DNA of 40,742 nucleotides from positions 1 through 40,742 of the forward strand of contig JAAYFU010000030.1 of the NCBI GenBank assembly GCA_012728095.1, in the 5' to 3' direction. The position numbers were made by a program, and so were the translations under genes. Positions 8,526 to 16,643 of the stretch are shown piece after piece (positions within the stretch are counted from its first letter, which is position 1; each line of letters begins with the position of its first letter). The DNA is from Clostridiaceae bacterium (GTDB lineage: Bacteria > Bacillota > Clostridia > DSM-8532). The notes under the pieces were generated by a model. It was not told where the DNA came from, ran no database searches, and saw only the letters and a list, made by a program, of their open reading frames with translations.

Positions 8526-9909
8526 ATTTATTCAGTTCTTCCGAAAGAAGCTCCTGTACCAGAAGATCCAGTTTCAGCATGCGGGAGCCCTTGAACAGAA
8601 GAACATCTCCTTTCTGAACCAGGGTTTTAATATATGGTTTGGCTTCCTGAGGACTGGCAAATAATTTGGTAACTGTTATTGAGCCGGGGTTTTCATTTGC
8701 TCCCTCCACATACCATTTCGCCAGGCTTCCTATGGCTACCATATATTCTATGCCGGATTTTGAAACAAGTCTGCCTATTTTTTTATGAGCCTCCTTCGCC
8801 CAGTCCCCAAGCTCAAGCATATCGCCTATAATAGCCCACTTTCTTCTTTCACCGGCAATTTCACATAGTACATTTATGGCGGCGGTCATTGAAGACGGGG
8901 CGGAATTATAGGAGTCATTTATAAATTTAATTCCGTCTTTCTCCTCGATACTAAGGCGCATTTGCTCGCCGGTATAGTCTTCCATACCTCTTCTTATCTC
9001 ATCTTCGCTCATGTTGAGAACTTCTGCAACCGCTATTCCTGCGAGGGCATTGTGTACGTTATGTATTCCGGGGGCGGGTATAAAAAGCTTCATATCTTTA
9101 TTCCCGCTTTTTACCTGGAAGTATACTCCCTCTTCTCCCTTTGAAGTCAGGTCATATGCCCATACATCCTGGTTTTCGTCGATTCCGTAAAATATGGTTT
9201 TTTGTTTCAGCAAACCTTTTAATCCCGATAACAGTTCATCATCGCCGTTTAGTATGACTATCCCCTTATCGTCCATGCCGTCTAAAATCTCCAGCTTGGC
9301 TTTCAGTATGTTTTGTCTTGAGCCAAGTCTTTCAATATGGGAGATCCCTATGTTGGTAATCACAGCGATATCAGGATTGACAATCCTGGAAAGCGCGCTG
9401 ATTTCGTTGAATCCGCGCATTCCCATTTCGAAGACTGCCGCCTCATGCCCATCTTCCAGTTCCAATACCGAAAGAGGAAGGCCTATTTCATTGTTAAAAT
9501 TCCCCTTGCTTTTATGAACATTATACTTTGCCGACAATATTGCCGCTATCATTTCCTTGGTACTGGTTTTCCCTACACTTCCCGTAACAGCGATTACAGG
9601 TATTTTGAAGAGTTTCCTGTATTCATGGGCAAGCTTGCCGAGAGCTTCCAATGTATCTGCAACAAATATGGCAGGAACCTTTCCGGGAATTGTTGTCCCC
9701 TCCCGCGCCATAACGAGGGACGCGCCGTTATCCACGGCTTGCCGGATATAATCATGACCGTCAAAACGTTCACCTTTTATGGCAATAAAAAGCGAACCCT
9801 TCTTTAACGTCCGGGAATCTATCGATATTTGATTCACAATGATTTCCGATGAACCGTCAAGCCTTCCCTGGACCATTCCGGCAATAGTTCCTGCGCTTAA
9901 TGCCTTCAT
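8518..9909 (-). CDS. murF: UDP-MurNAc-tripeptide:D-Ala-D-Ala ligase MurF
   Basis: MurF adds the D-Ala-D-Ala dipeptide to UDP-MurNAc-tripeptide with ATP, completing the cytoplasmic precursor. The 463-residue product has the three Mur ligase domains: an N-terminal UDP-binding domain, a central ATPase with the P-loop TGSVGKTSTKEM and HKSKGNFNNEIGLP, and a C-terminal domain with NDSYNSAPSSM. I chose the ATG at 9909 because an AGGGTGA ribosome binding site, overlapping the murE stop, precedes it; the longer frame adds 16 poorly conserved residues inside murE. It is sandwiched between murE and mraY with overlaps or a 4-bp spacing, so translation is probably coupled. Confidence 0.96.
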   Translation of the reverse strand: MKALSAGTIAGMVQGRLDGSSEIIVNQISIDSRTLKKGSLFIAIKGERFDGHDYIRQAVDNGASLVMAREGTTIPGKVPAIFVADTLEALGKLAHEYRKLFKIPVIAVTGSVGKTSTKEMIAAILSAKYNVHKSKGNFNNEIGLPLSVLELEDGHEAAVFEMGMRGFNEISALSRIVNPDIAVITNIGISHIERLGSRQNILKAKLEILDGMDDKGIVILNGDDELLSGLKGLLKQKTIFYGIDENQDVWAYDLTSKGEEGVYFQVKSGNKDMKLFIPAPGIHNVHNALAGIAVAEVLNMSEDEIRRGMEDYTGEQMRLSIEEKDGIKFINDSYNSAPSSMTAAINVLCEIAGERRKWAIIGDMLELGDWAKEAHKKIGRLVSKSGIEYMVAIGSLAKWYVEGANENPGSITVTKLFASPQEAKPYIKTLVQKGDVLLFKGSRMLKLDLLVQELLSEELNKYA

Positions 9910-9913
9910 ATCG

Positions 9914-11365
9914 TCACCCTTCCCTAAGTATGTTCGCAATGATTTCCCTTTCATCATAGTGAATGGTCTTGTCTTTGAATATCTGATATGTTTCGTGGCC
10001 TTTACCGGCCAGTACTATGATATCATCCTTTTGCGCATAATTCATCGCATACCGGATTGCTTCGGTCCTGTCCTCAATTACCGTATACTTGCCGTCGGTA
10101 CGCTTAATTCCGGCTTCAATATCGGCCAGAATAGCGGATGGAACCTCGGTCCTGGGATTATCTGACGTAATGATGGTAAAATCAGCTATTCTTCCTGAAA
10201 TCTCCCCCATAACAGGGCGTTTTGATTTGTCCCTGTCGCCGCCGCATCCGAACACGCTTATAAGACGTCCTTTAACAAAGCCCTTTACTGTTGAAAGTAT
10301 ATTTTCAAGGCTGTCGGGTGTATGAGCATAATCAATCATAACGGTGTAGGGCTTTCCCGGTGTGGGAACAATCTCAGCCCGTCCGGGTATTTGCACGTTT
10401 ACTAGCCCGTCCTTTACAGCCTGGGACGGGACTCCCAGCAGCCCGCATACCGAAATTGCGGCCATAGCGTTATATACACTGAACAATCCGGGAACCGATA
10501 CCTTAATTTTTTCGGTAAACCACGGCGTTATGCAATCAAATTCAACGGAATCCGAGTGGGTAATGATATTTTTTGCCTTAACATCGGCTTCTTTCTCAAT
10601 ACCGAATGTATATATTTCACATTCTGCTTCTTTTGCAATTATTTCTCCCTGGGGTGAATCTATGTTGACAATACCCTTTTTGCAAAGCCGGAACAGCTTC
10701 TTTTTGGAATTGAAATAATCCTCCATGTCGGGATGCTCAAATCCGCCGATATGATCCTTTGAGAAATTTGTAAAAACACCTATGTCAAAATCACAGGACG
10801 AGACCCGATGAAGCTTAAGCCCCTGTGACGATACTTCCATTACTATCGTGTCGGCGCCTTTATCCCGCATTTTCTCGAACATTTCCTGCAAATCGTAAGA
10901 TTCAGGAGTAGTTCTCCTTGCGGGTATTTTTTCGTTTCCTATACAATTGGCAACGGTACCTATCAGCCCGACCGTGTTTCCGGCTTTCTCCAGGATTGAT
11001 CGTACCATGTAAGTGGTTGTGGTTTTCCCTTTAGTGCCGGTAATGCCTATCAGAGTCATATTTTTCGAAGGATGGCCGAACCATTCTGCCGATATGGCCG
11101 CCAAGGCCTCACGGGTATCCGGAACTTTTATGATAGTCACCTCTCCGACGATTGAAACGTCTTTCTCCACCACAAGCGCCGTTGCACCGTTATCCACCGC
11201 CTGCTGGGCAAATAGATGGCCGTCGGTGGCAAAACCGTCTATGCATACGAAGAGATATCCCGGAAGAGCTTTCCTTGAGTCATAGGTAACGCCCCGGATT
11301 TCAATATCCGAGCTGCCGTCTGTTTGTATAACGTCTATATTCTTTAACAGTTCTTTTAAAAGCAT
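9914..11365 (-). CDS. murE: UDP-MurNAc-L-Ala-D-Glu:meso-diaminopimelate ligase MurE
   Basis: MurE adds the third amino acid of the stem peptide. The 483-residue protein has the P-loop GITGTKGKTTTTYM (about residues 107-120), RRTTPESYDLQ, the KKKLF region where the carbamoylated Lys lies, and DNPRTE at about 402-407. In the family DNPR marks meso-diaminopimelate rather than L-lysine specificity, so the wall should be of the A1-gamma (m-DAP) type. I chose the ATG at 11365, preceded by GAGGTG at proper spacing; a GTG three codons upstream overlaps that ribosome binding site. The 233 bp to the upstream PBP gene hold a cluster of interspersed repeats. Confidence 0.96.
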   Translation of the reverse strand: MLLKELLKNIDVIQTDGSSDIEIRGVTYDSRKALPGYLFVCIDGFATDGHLFAQQAVDNGATALVVEKDVSIVGEVTIIKVPDTREALAAISAEWFGHPSKNMTLIGITGTKGKTTTTYMVRSILEKAGNTVGLIGTVANCIGNEKIPARRTTPESYDLQEMFEKMRDKGADTIVMEVSSQGLKLHRVSSCDFDIGVFTNFSKDHIGGFEHPDMEDYFNSKKKLFRLCKKGIVNIDSPQGEIIAKEAECEIYTFGIEKEADVKAKNIITHSDSVEFDCITPWFTEKIKVSVPGLFSVYNAMAAISVCGLLGVPSQAVKDGLVNVQIPGRAEIVPTPGKPYTVMIDYAHTPDSLENILSTVKGFVKGRLISVFGCGGDRDKSKRPVMGEISGRIADFTIITSDNPRTEVPSAILADIEAGIKRTDGKYTVIEDRTEAIRYAMNYAQKDDIIVLAGKGHETYQIFKDKTIHYDEREIIANILREG

Positions 11366-11430
11366 ATAATACACCTCTCAATATATATCGGCAAATAAGC
11401 CAGGATTAGGAAGGCAAGAGTCATTCCAAT

Positions 11431-11564
11431 AAGGTTCTTCGCTTCGCTCAGAGTGACATGGGTAGTCATCCTGAGCGGAGCGCTGGCGGAATCGATGGAA
11501 CTCTAAGATTCTTCGCTGACGCTCAGAATGACATCGGGTTTACCGAATTCGCTCAGAATGACAT
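11431..11564. repeat. Cluster of interspersed TTCTTCGCTTCGCTCAGAAT repeats
   Basis: The gap between the PBP gene and murE (11366-11598) contains at least four copies. One direct copy lies at 11431-11459, one inverted copy (GTCATCCTGAGCGGAGCG) at 11464-11482, one direct copy at 11505-11534, and one 3'-truncated partial at about 11544-11564 (CGCTCAGAATGACAT). The first two face each other and can fold into a hairpin in RNA or single-stranded DNA. The same element occurs near 25.2 and 26.2 kb. Confidence 0.85.
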
Positions 11565-11598
11565 TTGGGTCACCAAGTTTAAATTATATCCAAAACCA

Positions 11599-13905
11599 TT
11601 AATCTCCTATCATTTCCACAAAGCTTACCTCTACCACCTGGCCTTTTTTCAGCGGGGTTCCGGGCGGGTATTCCTGTTTCTGTGCTAATCCGCTGCCCCT
11701 TATGCGGATATTAAGGCCTATTCTCTCCAATGCCTCAATAGCCTCAGAAACGGTCCTGTTTGTTAAATCAGGCATGGTTACGACCGTCTCGGCCCTGTTT
11801 TCTTCGGTATATAGAATTATAGTCGAATTTTGTGGGATAGAAAAGTCAGCTTTTGGCGTTTGATTATATATAATGGCATCAGGGCCTGAAAGTTCTCCTT
11901 CGTACATGAACTTCAGTCCGAAGGCTTTAAGCTTATCCTCCGCCTCAGCCGCGGTAAGCCCTATTACGTTGGGCACATAAACTTCCTGGGTCATTTCCTG
12001 CTTGTCTTTTTCGGTATACTCTCTTTCCACCTGCAAATATTTAAGGATCTCCTCGGTCAGTTTTCCGGCCACAGGAGCCGCCAGAATACCGCCGGATCTC
12101 AAATTCATGTCGACCTGGGGGTGATCCAGCACGACAAGTACACATACCCTGGGCTTGTTTGCAGGGGCGATGGCCATGAATGATACTATATAACGGCCTT
12201 CGGAGTCAGTTTGGAGAGTCTGGGAAGTTCCGGTTTTACCAGCGATCCTGTAACCGGCAACATATGCGTTTTTGCCCGTACCCTCCGATACGACGCCTTC
12301 CAGAGCCTGGCGGACAATCGCTGCCGTCTCTTCCGATATTACTTTTCTGACCACCTGGGGTTCGAACTTCTTGATAATATTGCCTTCGCTGTCGGTTATC
12401 TGTTTTATTATCGTGGGTTTCATCAGGTTTCCGCCGTTTGCTATGGCGCAATACGCGGTAATCATTTGGATGGGAGTTATCTGGAAACGTTGTCCGAAAG
12501 ATGAAACCGCAAGGTCTATCTCCTTCGGATCCTTATGCTGGAGATTCCTGTATTCCTCGTTTGTCGGCTCACCCTGGAGCTCTATGCCGGTCCTTTCGGT
12601 AAACCCGAACAATCTGAAGTAGTTGTAGAATTTATTTATGCCCAGATCCAGCGCTGTTTTAACAAAAACAGGATTACAGGAATTGTAAACCGCATGCAGA
12701 AAATCCTCCGGACCGTGGCCGCCTTTTTTCCAGCAATTTATGGTATGGCCCGCCAGGGAAATGGGCTTGCATACTTCAGGAGTATTGAGACTCACTATAT
12801 TCTCCTCTATGGCAGCCGCGGCGGTTATTGCCTTGAAAACCGAACCCGGCTCGTAAGTATCCATTACGGCCTTGTTCCTGAAAACCGTCTGCCAGAGATA
12901 TTTGCTGTCTTCCGGATCATTGAAGCCTTTCCAGTCATCATCCTGGACCCCGAAAGGCAAAGCGTCAGGATCGTTAGGGTCGAAATCCGGTTTTGATACC
13001 AATGCCAGGACTTCCGCGGTGTTAGGATCCATTACAATACATGTGGCACCGCGCTTGAGATTATAGTCGAGAACTGCCTGGTCCATGGCCTTCTCTGCCA
13101 AATACTGTATGGTCTCGTCGATGGTAAGATATACATTGTAACCGTCTATGGCATCGATATACCGTTCCCTGGAAAAGCTGACCTGGCGTCCCAGGACATC
13201 CACTTCATTCATTATTTTCCCCGGAACACCTTTCAGGGTACTTTCAAGTACCAGTTCTATACCACTTAACCCCTGGTCATCGGTACCCGTAAAACCAAGA
13301 ACATGGGATGCCAGATTGCCTTTAGGATAGTATCTTTTAGAGTCTTCATCCACATAAATGCTCCACAAACCGGCATTGGTCACATAAGCCCTGACCTTTG
13401 CGCCGATATCACGGTCAACCTTTTTCTTAATGAATTCAAAACGGGTATTGGCCAGGAACTTTTTCATGATATCTTCCGAATCCATTCCCAGTATGTCCGC
13501 CAGGTCGTTTGCAATTGTTCTTAATCTGGTTTCGTCTCCCTTTACCTCATCCCTTAATTCCTTTGGATTTACTCCTATTGTATCCACAGATGCGCTTATA
13601 GCAAGACCTTTGCCGTTTCTGTCATATATGGTGCCCCTCTTGGGGTTGATCTGCCTTTTTTGTGTCTGATTGCTATAAGCCATTCTCTGATATTCTTCGC
13701 CTTTAACGAATTGAATGTGTCCTAATCGGTATATTAAAAAAAGCAGCGAAGCAGTAAAAAGCAAGAGCATAAAGAACTCTCTCTTTTTAAGCTTAATGCT
13801 GCTGGGTCTGTCAGGGGTATTCTTATTATTCGGTACTTTTCTTAAGTTTTTTGCAGCAGTCTTTTCCATGATTCTTTTTCGGTGCCTGCTATTTCCGCCT
13901 TTCAT
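11599..13905 (-). CDS. spoVD: Class B penicillin-binding protein with two PASTA domains (SpoVD/FtsI type)
   Basis: This transpeptidase crosslinks stem peptides outside the membrane, normally as partner of a SEDS polymerase. The 768-residue protein has a basic cytoplasmic tail, one membrane helix at about 44-62, a PBP dimerisation domain (from INPKRGTIYDRNG), and a transpeptidase domain with S355 in EPGSVFK, SCN at 409-411 and KTG at 557-559. Two PASTA domains follow, at about 642-702 and 708-765. The ATG at 13905 follows an AGGAGA ribosome binding site. B. subtilis PbpB has two PASTA domains and SpoVD one, so this single dcw copy may do the vegetative septal job. Calling it spoVD rather than ftsI/pbpB rests on convention for Clostridia. 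An inverted repeat overlaps its ribosome binding site. Confidence 0.93.
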   Translation of the reverse strand: MKGGNSRHRKRIMEKTAAKNLRKVPNNKNTPDRPSSIKLKKREFFMLLLFTASLLFLIYRLGHIQFVKGEEYQRMAYSNQTQKRQINPKRGTIYDRNGKGLAISASVDTIGVNPKELRDEVKGDETRLRTIANDLADILGMDSEDIMKKFLANTRFEFIKKKVDRDIGAKVRAYVTNAGLWSIYVDEDSKRYYPKGNLASHVLGFTGTDDQGLSGIELVLESTLKGVPGKIMNEVDVLGRQVSFSRERYIDAIDGYNVYLTIDETIQYLAEKAMDQAVLDYNLKRGATCIVMDPNTAEVLALVSKPDFDPNDPDALPFGVQDDDWKGFNDPEDSKYLWQTVFRNKAVMDTYEPGSVFKAITAAAAIEENIVSLNTPEVCKPISLAGHTINCWKKGGHGPEDFLHAVYNSCNPVFVKTALDLGINKFYNYFRLFGFTERTGIELQGEPTNEEYRNLQHKDPKEIDLAVSSFGQRFQITPIQMITAYCAIANGGNLMKPTIIKQITDSEGNIIKKFEPQVVRKVISEETAAIVRQALEGVVSEGTGKNAYVAGYRIAGKTGTSQTLQTDSEGRYIVSFMAIAPANKPRVCVLVVLDHPQVDMNLRSGGILAAPVAGKLTEEILKYLQVEREYTEKDKQEMTQEVYVPNVIGLTAAEAEDKLKAFGLKFMYEGELSGPDAIIYNQTPKADFSIPQNSTIILYTEENRAETVVTMPDLTNRTVSEAIEALERIGLNIRIRGSGLAQKQEYPPGTPLKKGQVVEVSFVEMIGD

Positions 13906-13907
13906 GA

Positions 13908-13944
13908 ATCAGTCTCCTGTTATAAAAAAGGACACCAGACTGAT
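13908..13944 (-). promoter_or_regulatory. Inverted repeat overlapping the PBP gene's ribosome binding site
   Basis: ATCAGTCT (13908-13915 on the plus strand) is perfectly complementary to AGACTGAT (13937-13944). In the minus-strand mRNA this 8-bp stem with a 21-nt loop covers the bases between the Shine-Dalgarno sequence and the ATG and two bases of the AGGAGA itself. It could damp translation of the PBP. The rest of the 169-bp gap 13906-14074 shows nothing else. Confidence 0.4.
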
Positions 13945-14074
13945 TTTATCAAACCAAAAGATCAATCCTTTGTCCCCTCTTACTTCTAACTTATATATAT
14001 TAGCGTTCATGATATTTCTTGTCTGTTTAATAAAAACCTTAGCATTGTCCGAGAATCCTGTTGTTTCAAACCGG

Positions 14075-14578
14075 CTATCTGTGCAGAACCGCTTTTGCGG
14101 TATCGATTATTCTTTCCATAAGAGAAGAATTACGGACTGTGTTGTCTATATACTCGTGATCCAAAACAACACTGTAATTGCTTTTAGGCACACTGACCAA
14201 AACTAACTGGTACGAATCGGGAGTATGCATCTTTAGCTTAGTTTCGGCTATTTCCTTGACCCGGTTAAGATCTATGCTCGTTTCAATCTCCACATTCAAC
14301 ATCCGGTTTTCATCGCGAAGTCGGTTATATTTTTCAGTTAAGGCTCCCATACGGGAATTCAGTTCTGTAATAAGGCAAAAACGATACAGGATAACGAAGC
14401 ATACACCGGCAACAAAAAGCACTGCAAATACCAGCCTTGCTTTTGGAATGTTGGACTTTTGTGGAACAGGACGGGTTTTTTGTCTTCTTTTAACCCTCTG
14501 TTGTTCCAATGGTTGTTCTGCCGGCTGGACCAGATTAGGAGCAGTACTTCCATAGATATACCTGTTTTTCCTATCCAT
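14075..14578 (-). CDS. ftsL: FtsL-like cell division protein
   Basis: FtsL is a small bitopic divisome protein that pairs with DivIC/DivIB and controls the septal synthase. This 167-residue product has a long basic, Gln/Pro-rich cytoplasmic region (about residues 1-50), one membrane helix at about 51-70 (LVFAVLFVAGVCFVILY), then a coiled-coil stretch (LNSRMGALTEKYNRLRDENR) and a conserved-looking end region with LNRVKEIAETKLKM. FtsL sequences diverge strongly, so the call rests on this topology and on the place between rsmH and the class B PBP gene. The ATG at 14578 has a perfect AAGGAGG ribosome binding site. The 403-bp spacer to rsmH is unusually long. Confidence 0.8.
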   Translation of the reverse strand: MDRKNRYIYGSTAPNLVQPAEQPLEQQRVKRRQKTRPVPQKSNIPKARLVFAVLFVAGVCFVILYRFCLITELNSRMGALTEKYNRLRDENRMLNVEIETSIDLNRVKEIAETKLKMHTPDSYQLVLVSVPKSNYSVVLDHEYIDNTVRNSSLMERIIDTAKAVLHR

Positions 14579-14981
14579 GCGTTTCGCCTCCTTCTTTAGG
14601 ACCCTCGAAAGAATCAAAAACCCTGAAGTCAGGGGTGGCCTGCTTCAGGTTTTTTGATAGAAAATCTTTTGTACCTTAATCCTGATAACAAAGGCTTTTT
14701 CAGGTTTTTTCTTTAGTCATCCCAAAATCTTTTGTACATTGGCTTTTTTGTCTTATGTATGCTATCGAATTAAAATTGTTAACGTAGATTAAATACTTTA
14801 ACTTTTGTTTCCTGCCTGATAAAAAACAGTTTAATCATAAGGTATTTTAAAATCTTTCGCAGCTTTGCCCAATCATCTCAGTTAAATCAAATAATCAGGC
14901 TTTATCTTTTGTATTTTTCCTGACCGTAATGCCAGGCTTTTCTTAAGTAGAAAGTTTATTAGTTCAAGTATATACATGTAG
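14579..14981 (-). other. 403-bp non-coding spacer between rsmH and ftsL
   Basis: No reading frame with coding character is visible. The spacer holds a 14-bp direct repeat AAAATCTTTTGTAC (14661-14674 and 14724-14737), a 10-bp partial third copy at 14904-14913, several GGCTTTT/CAGGCTTT motifs, and the hairpin at 14612-14655. A weak promoter-like TTAACA-N17-TACATA is present on the minus strand. In other Firmicutes rsmH and ftsL nearly abut, so this looks like a leader or a regulatory insertion. Confidence 0.5.
14612..14655 (-). terminator. Bidirectional terminator-like hairpin upstream of ftsL
   Basis: CCTGAAG-t-CAGG (14622-14633) pairs with CCTG-CTTCAGG (14639-14649) around a 5-nt loop. TTTTT follows on the minus strand and TTTTTT on the plus strand. 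On the minus strand it stands about 35 nt ahead of the ftsL start, so it would end or attenuate transcripts coming from mraZ-rsmH. Confidence 0.6.
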
Positions 14982-15923
14982 TTATAACTTTTCGGCAACT
15001 CTTAGTTTTGCGCTCCTTGCTCTCGGGTTTTCCTCAAGCTCCCTTTCTGACGGTGTTATTGGCTTTCGGGTTATAATTCTTAGTTTTGGTTCAAAGCCGC
15101 AAACACATTTCGGAAAATCTTTCGGACAAACACAACCCTGGCTTTGCTTTTGAAAAGCTTTCTTAACTATCCTGTCTTCCAAAGAGTGAAAACTTATTAT
15201 TACAAGCCGCCCTCCGCTGCTTAACAGGTCAGTTACCGTATCAAGCAGTTTTTCAAGAACTTCAAGCTCCCGGTTCACTGCTATTCTCAATGCCTGAAAA
15301 GTCCTTTTGGCCGGATGCGGGCCTTCTCTCCGGGCCGCTGCCGGTATGGCGGACTTAATGATTTCCACCAACTGGCCGGTTGTACTTATCTTTTGTACTT
15401 CTCTGCTCCTGACAATGAACTCGGCAATCCTGGCCGCCCATTTCTCTTCTCCGTATTCACGGATAATACGAGTAATTTCATCCTTGCTCCAGGTATTCAC
15501 GAGGGTTTGGGCGTCAAAATCGCTGTCCTGGTTCATTCTCATGTCCAGCGGCGCGTCATGCTGATAAGAGAACCCTCTTTCCCCTTCATCCAGCTGATGC
15601 GAGGATACTCCCAGGTCAAGCAGCACACCGTTGACGGAGTCAATCTTTAGTTCTTCCAATACTTCTCTTATGTTTTCAAAGTTCGTATGCTTAATGATTA
15701 TATTTGCTTGGCTGTTTATGCTTAATAATTTATTTTTTGCAGCTTCAATCGCGTTTTTGTCCTGGTCTATCCCGATCAATACTCCCTTGGGCCCCAGTCT
15801 CTTTGCTATTTCGGATGAATGCCCTCCACCGCCTAATGTTCCGTCCAGATAAACACCGTCCTGGCGAATTTTCAGGAATTCTATGCACTCCTCCAGCATA
15901 ATGGGTTTGTGTTCAAACTCCAT
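14982..15923 (-). CDS. rsmH: 16S rRNA (cytosine1402-N4)-methyltransferase RsmH (MraW)
   Basis: RsmH methylates N4 of C1402 in the decoding centre of 16S rRNA with SAM. The 313-residue protein begins with [13 protein letters not shown], followed by the SAM-binding loop [27 protein letters not shown], the [13 protein letters not shown] motif, and the C-terminal [15 protein letters not shown]. The Cys-containing segment [13 protein letters not shown] is common in Firmicute members. The ATG has an AGAGGAA ribosome binding site. It follows mraZ by 21 bp, the standard start of a dcw cluster. Confidence 0.97.
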   Translation of the reverse strand: MEFEHKPIMLEECIEFLKIRQDGVYLDGTLGGGGHSSEIAKRLGPKGVLIGIDQDKNAIEAAKNKLLSINSQANIIIKHTNFENIREVLEELKIDSVNGVLLDLGVSSHQLDEGERGFSYQHDAPLDMRMNQDSDFDAQTLVNTWSKDEITRIIREYGEEKWAARIAEFIVRSREVQKISTTGQLVEIIKSAIPAAARREGPHPAKRTFQALRIAVNRELEVLEKLLDTVTDLLSSGGRLVIISFHSLEDRIVKKAFQKQSQGCVCPKDFPKCVCGFEPKLRIITRKPITPSERELEENPRARSAKLRVAEKL

Positions 15924-15944
15924 TTCAGTTTCCTCTTCTTACTA

Positions 15945-16367
15945 TTAAAAATCAATGTCCAATGACTCAAGCAGGCTTCCGATGTCTTCCACTTCGGTTT
16001 CCTTAATATTCTCAGCGCTCCAGACCTCTACGCGGTTAACTGTACCTATAAAAACGACTTCTCTTTGGAGTTCAGCCTTTTCCCTTAATTCCGCCGGTAT
16101 TAAAATGCGGCCTTGGCTGTCCATATCACAACTGGTAGCATTTGCGCAGAAATGTCTTATAATCATACGGCTGTTCTTTTTAGAAGTGGGAAGTTGCTGG
16201 AGTTTTTCAACAAATTTCTTCCATTCATCCATGGGATAAATGTACAGGCTCTTCTCTTCGGAGCCCCTGGTGAGAACAAAGCGGTCTCCTAAATCGCCGC
16301 GGAATGCTGCAGGCACAAACACACGACCCTTTGAGTCCAATACGTTTGTGTATTTTCCTATCAGCAT
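15945..16367 (-). CDS. mraZ: Transcriptional regulator MraZ
   Basis: MraZ is a ring-forming, AbrB-like DNA-binding protein that represses or modulates its own dcw operon in the species studied. The 140-residue protein carries two SpoVT/AbrB-like halves: GKYTNVLDSKGRVFVPAAFR at the N-terminus and a second copy centred on CDMDSQGRILIPAELR. The DxxGR motif in each half is the recognised DNA-contact signature. The ATG at 16367 is preceded by GGAGGTG; the longer frame would start inside this leader. It is first in the cluster and lies directly downstream of a promoter with three AAGTGG boxes, its probable own operator. Confidence 0.95.
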   Translation of the reverse strand: MLIGKYTNVLDSKGRVFVPAAFRGDLGDRFVLTRGSEEKSLYIYPMDEWKKFVEKLQQLPTSKKNSRMIIRHFCANATSCDMDSQGRILIPAELREKAELQREVVFIGTVNRVEVWSAENIKETEVEDIGSLLESLDIDF

Positions 16368-16380
16368 CCTCACACCTCCA

Positions 16381-16407
16381 CCACTTTGCTCCACTTATCA
16401 CCACTTT
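16381..16407 (-). promoter_or_regulatory. MraZ operator: three AAGTGG boxes with 10-bp period
   Basis: On the minus strand AAAGTGG (16401-16407), TAAGTGG (16391-16397) and AAAGTGG (16381-16387) are separated by exactly 3 nt, placing them on one face of the helix. Repeats of this kind (AAAGTG-type in Mollicutes, TGGGN-type in E. coli) are the known MraZ targets. They lie between the -10 box and the mraZ ribosome binding site, fitting autoregulation. Confidence 0.85.
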
Positions 16408-16413
16408 ACTTGT

Positions 16414-16442
16414 ATTCTACTCCAAGTATCGGCACCCGTCAA
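16414..16442 (-). promoter_or_regulatory. Sigma-A promoter of mraZ and the dcw cluster
   Basis: On the minus strand TTGACG (16437-16442), a 17-bp spacer and TAGAAT (16414-16419) form a near-consensus promoter. Transcription should start about 7 nt downstream, right at the first MraZ box. Confidence 0.8.
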
Positions 16443-16468
16443 CCCCTACATTAGTACCATAACAGGCA

Positions 16469-16502
16469 TAAAAATAAGGCATTTCTTTTAAAATGCCTTA
16501 TT
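16469..16502 (-). terminator. Intrinsic terminator after rodA
   Basis: A perfect 12-bp stem (AATAAGGCATTT at 16473-16484 with AAATGCCTTATT at 16491-16502, 6-nt loop) is followed on the minus strand by TTTA. It would end the ymfF-ymfH-lgt-rodA transcript just before the mraZ promoter. Confidence 0.7.
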
Positions 16503-16643
16503 AAATATTTCCTTGTTGTCTATTAAGCACAACATATTGTATTCTTCCGTTAATTAAATACAAAATATATCGTTCAGCCGGTTTTACACATCCCATCATC
16601 GATGACTTTATTGATTTTTTGTAACATAATTTTAATATTACAT

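Noticed and set aside
11431..11564. CRISPR array
   Set aside because: The repeats are irregularly spaced, present in both orientations and imperfect, with no uniform spacers and no cas genes nearby.
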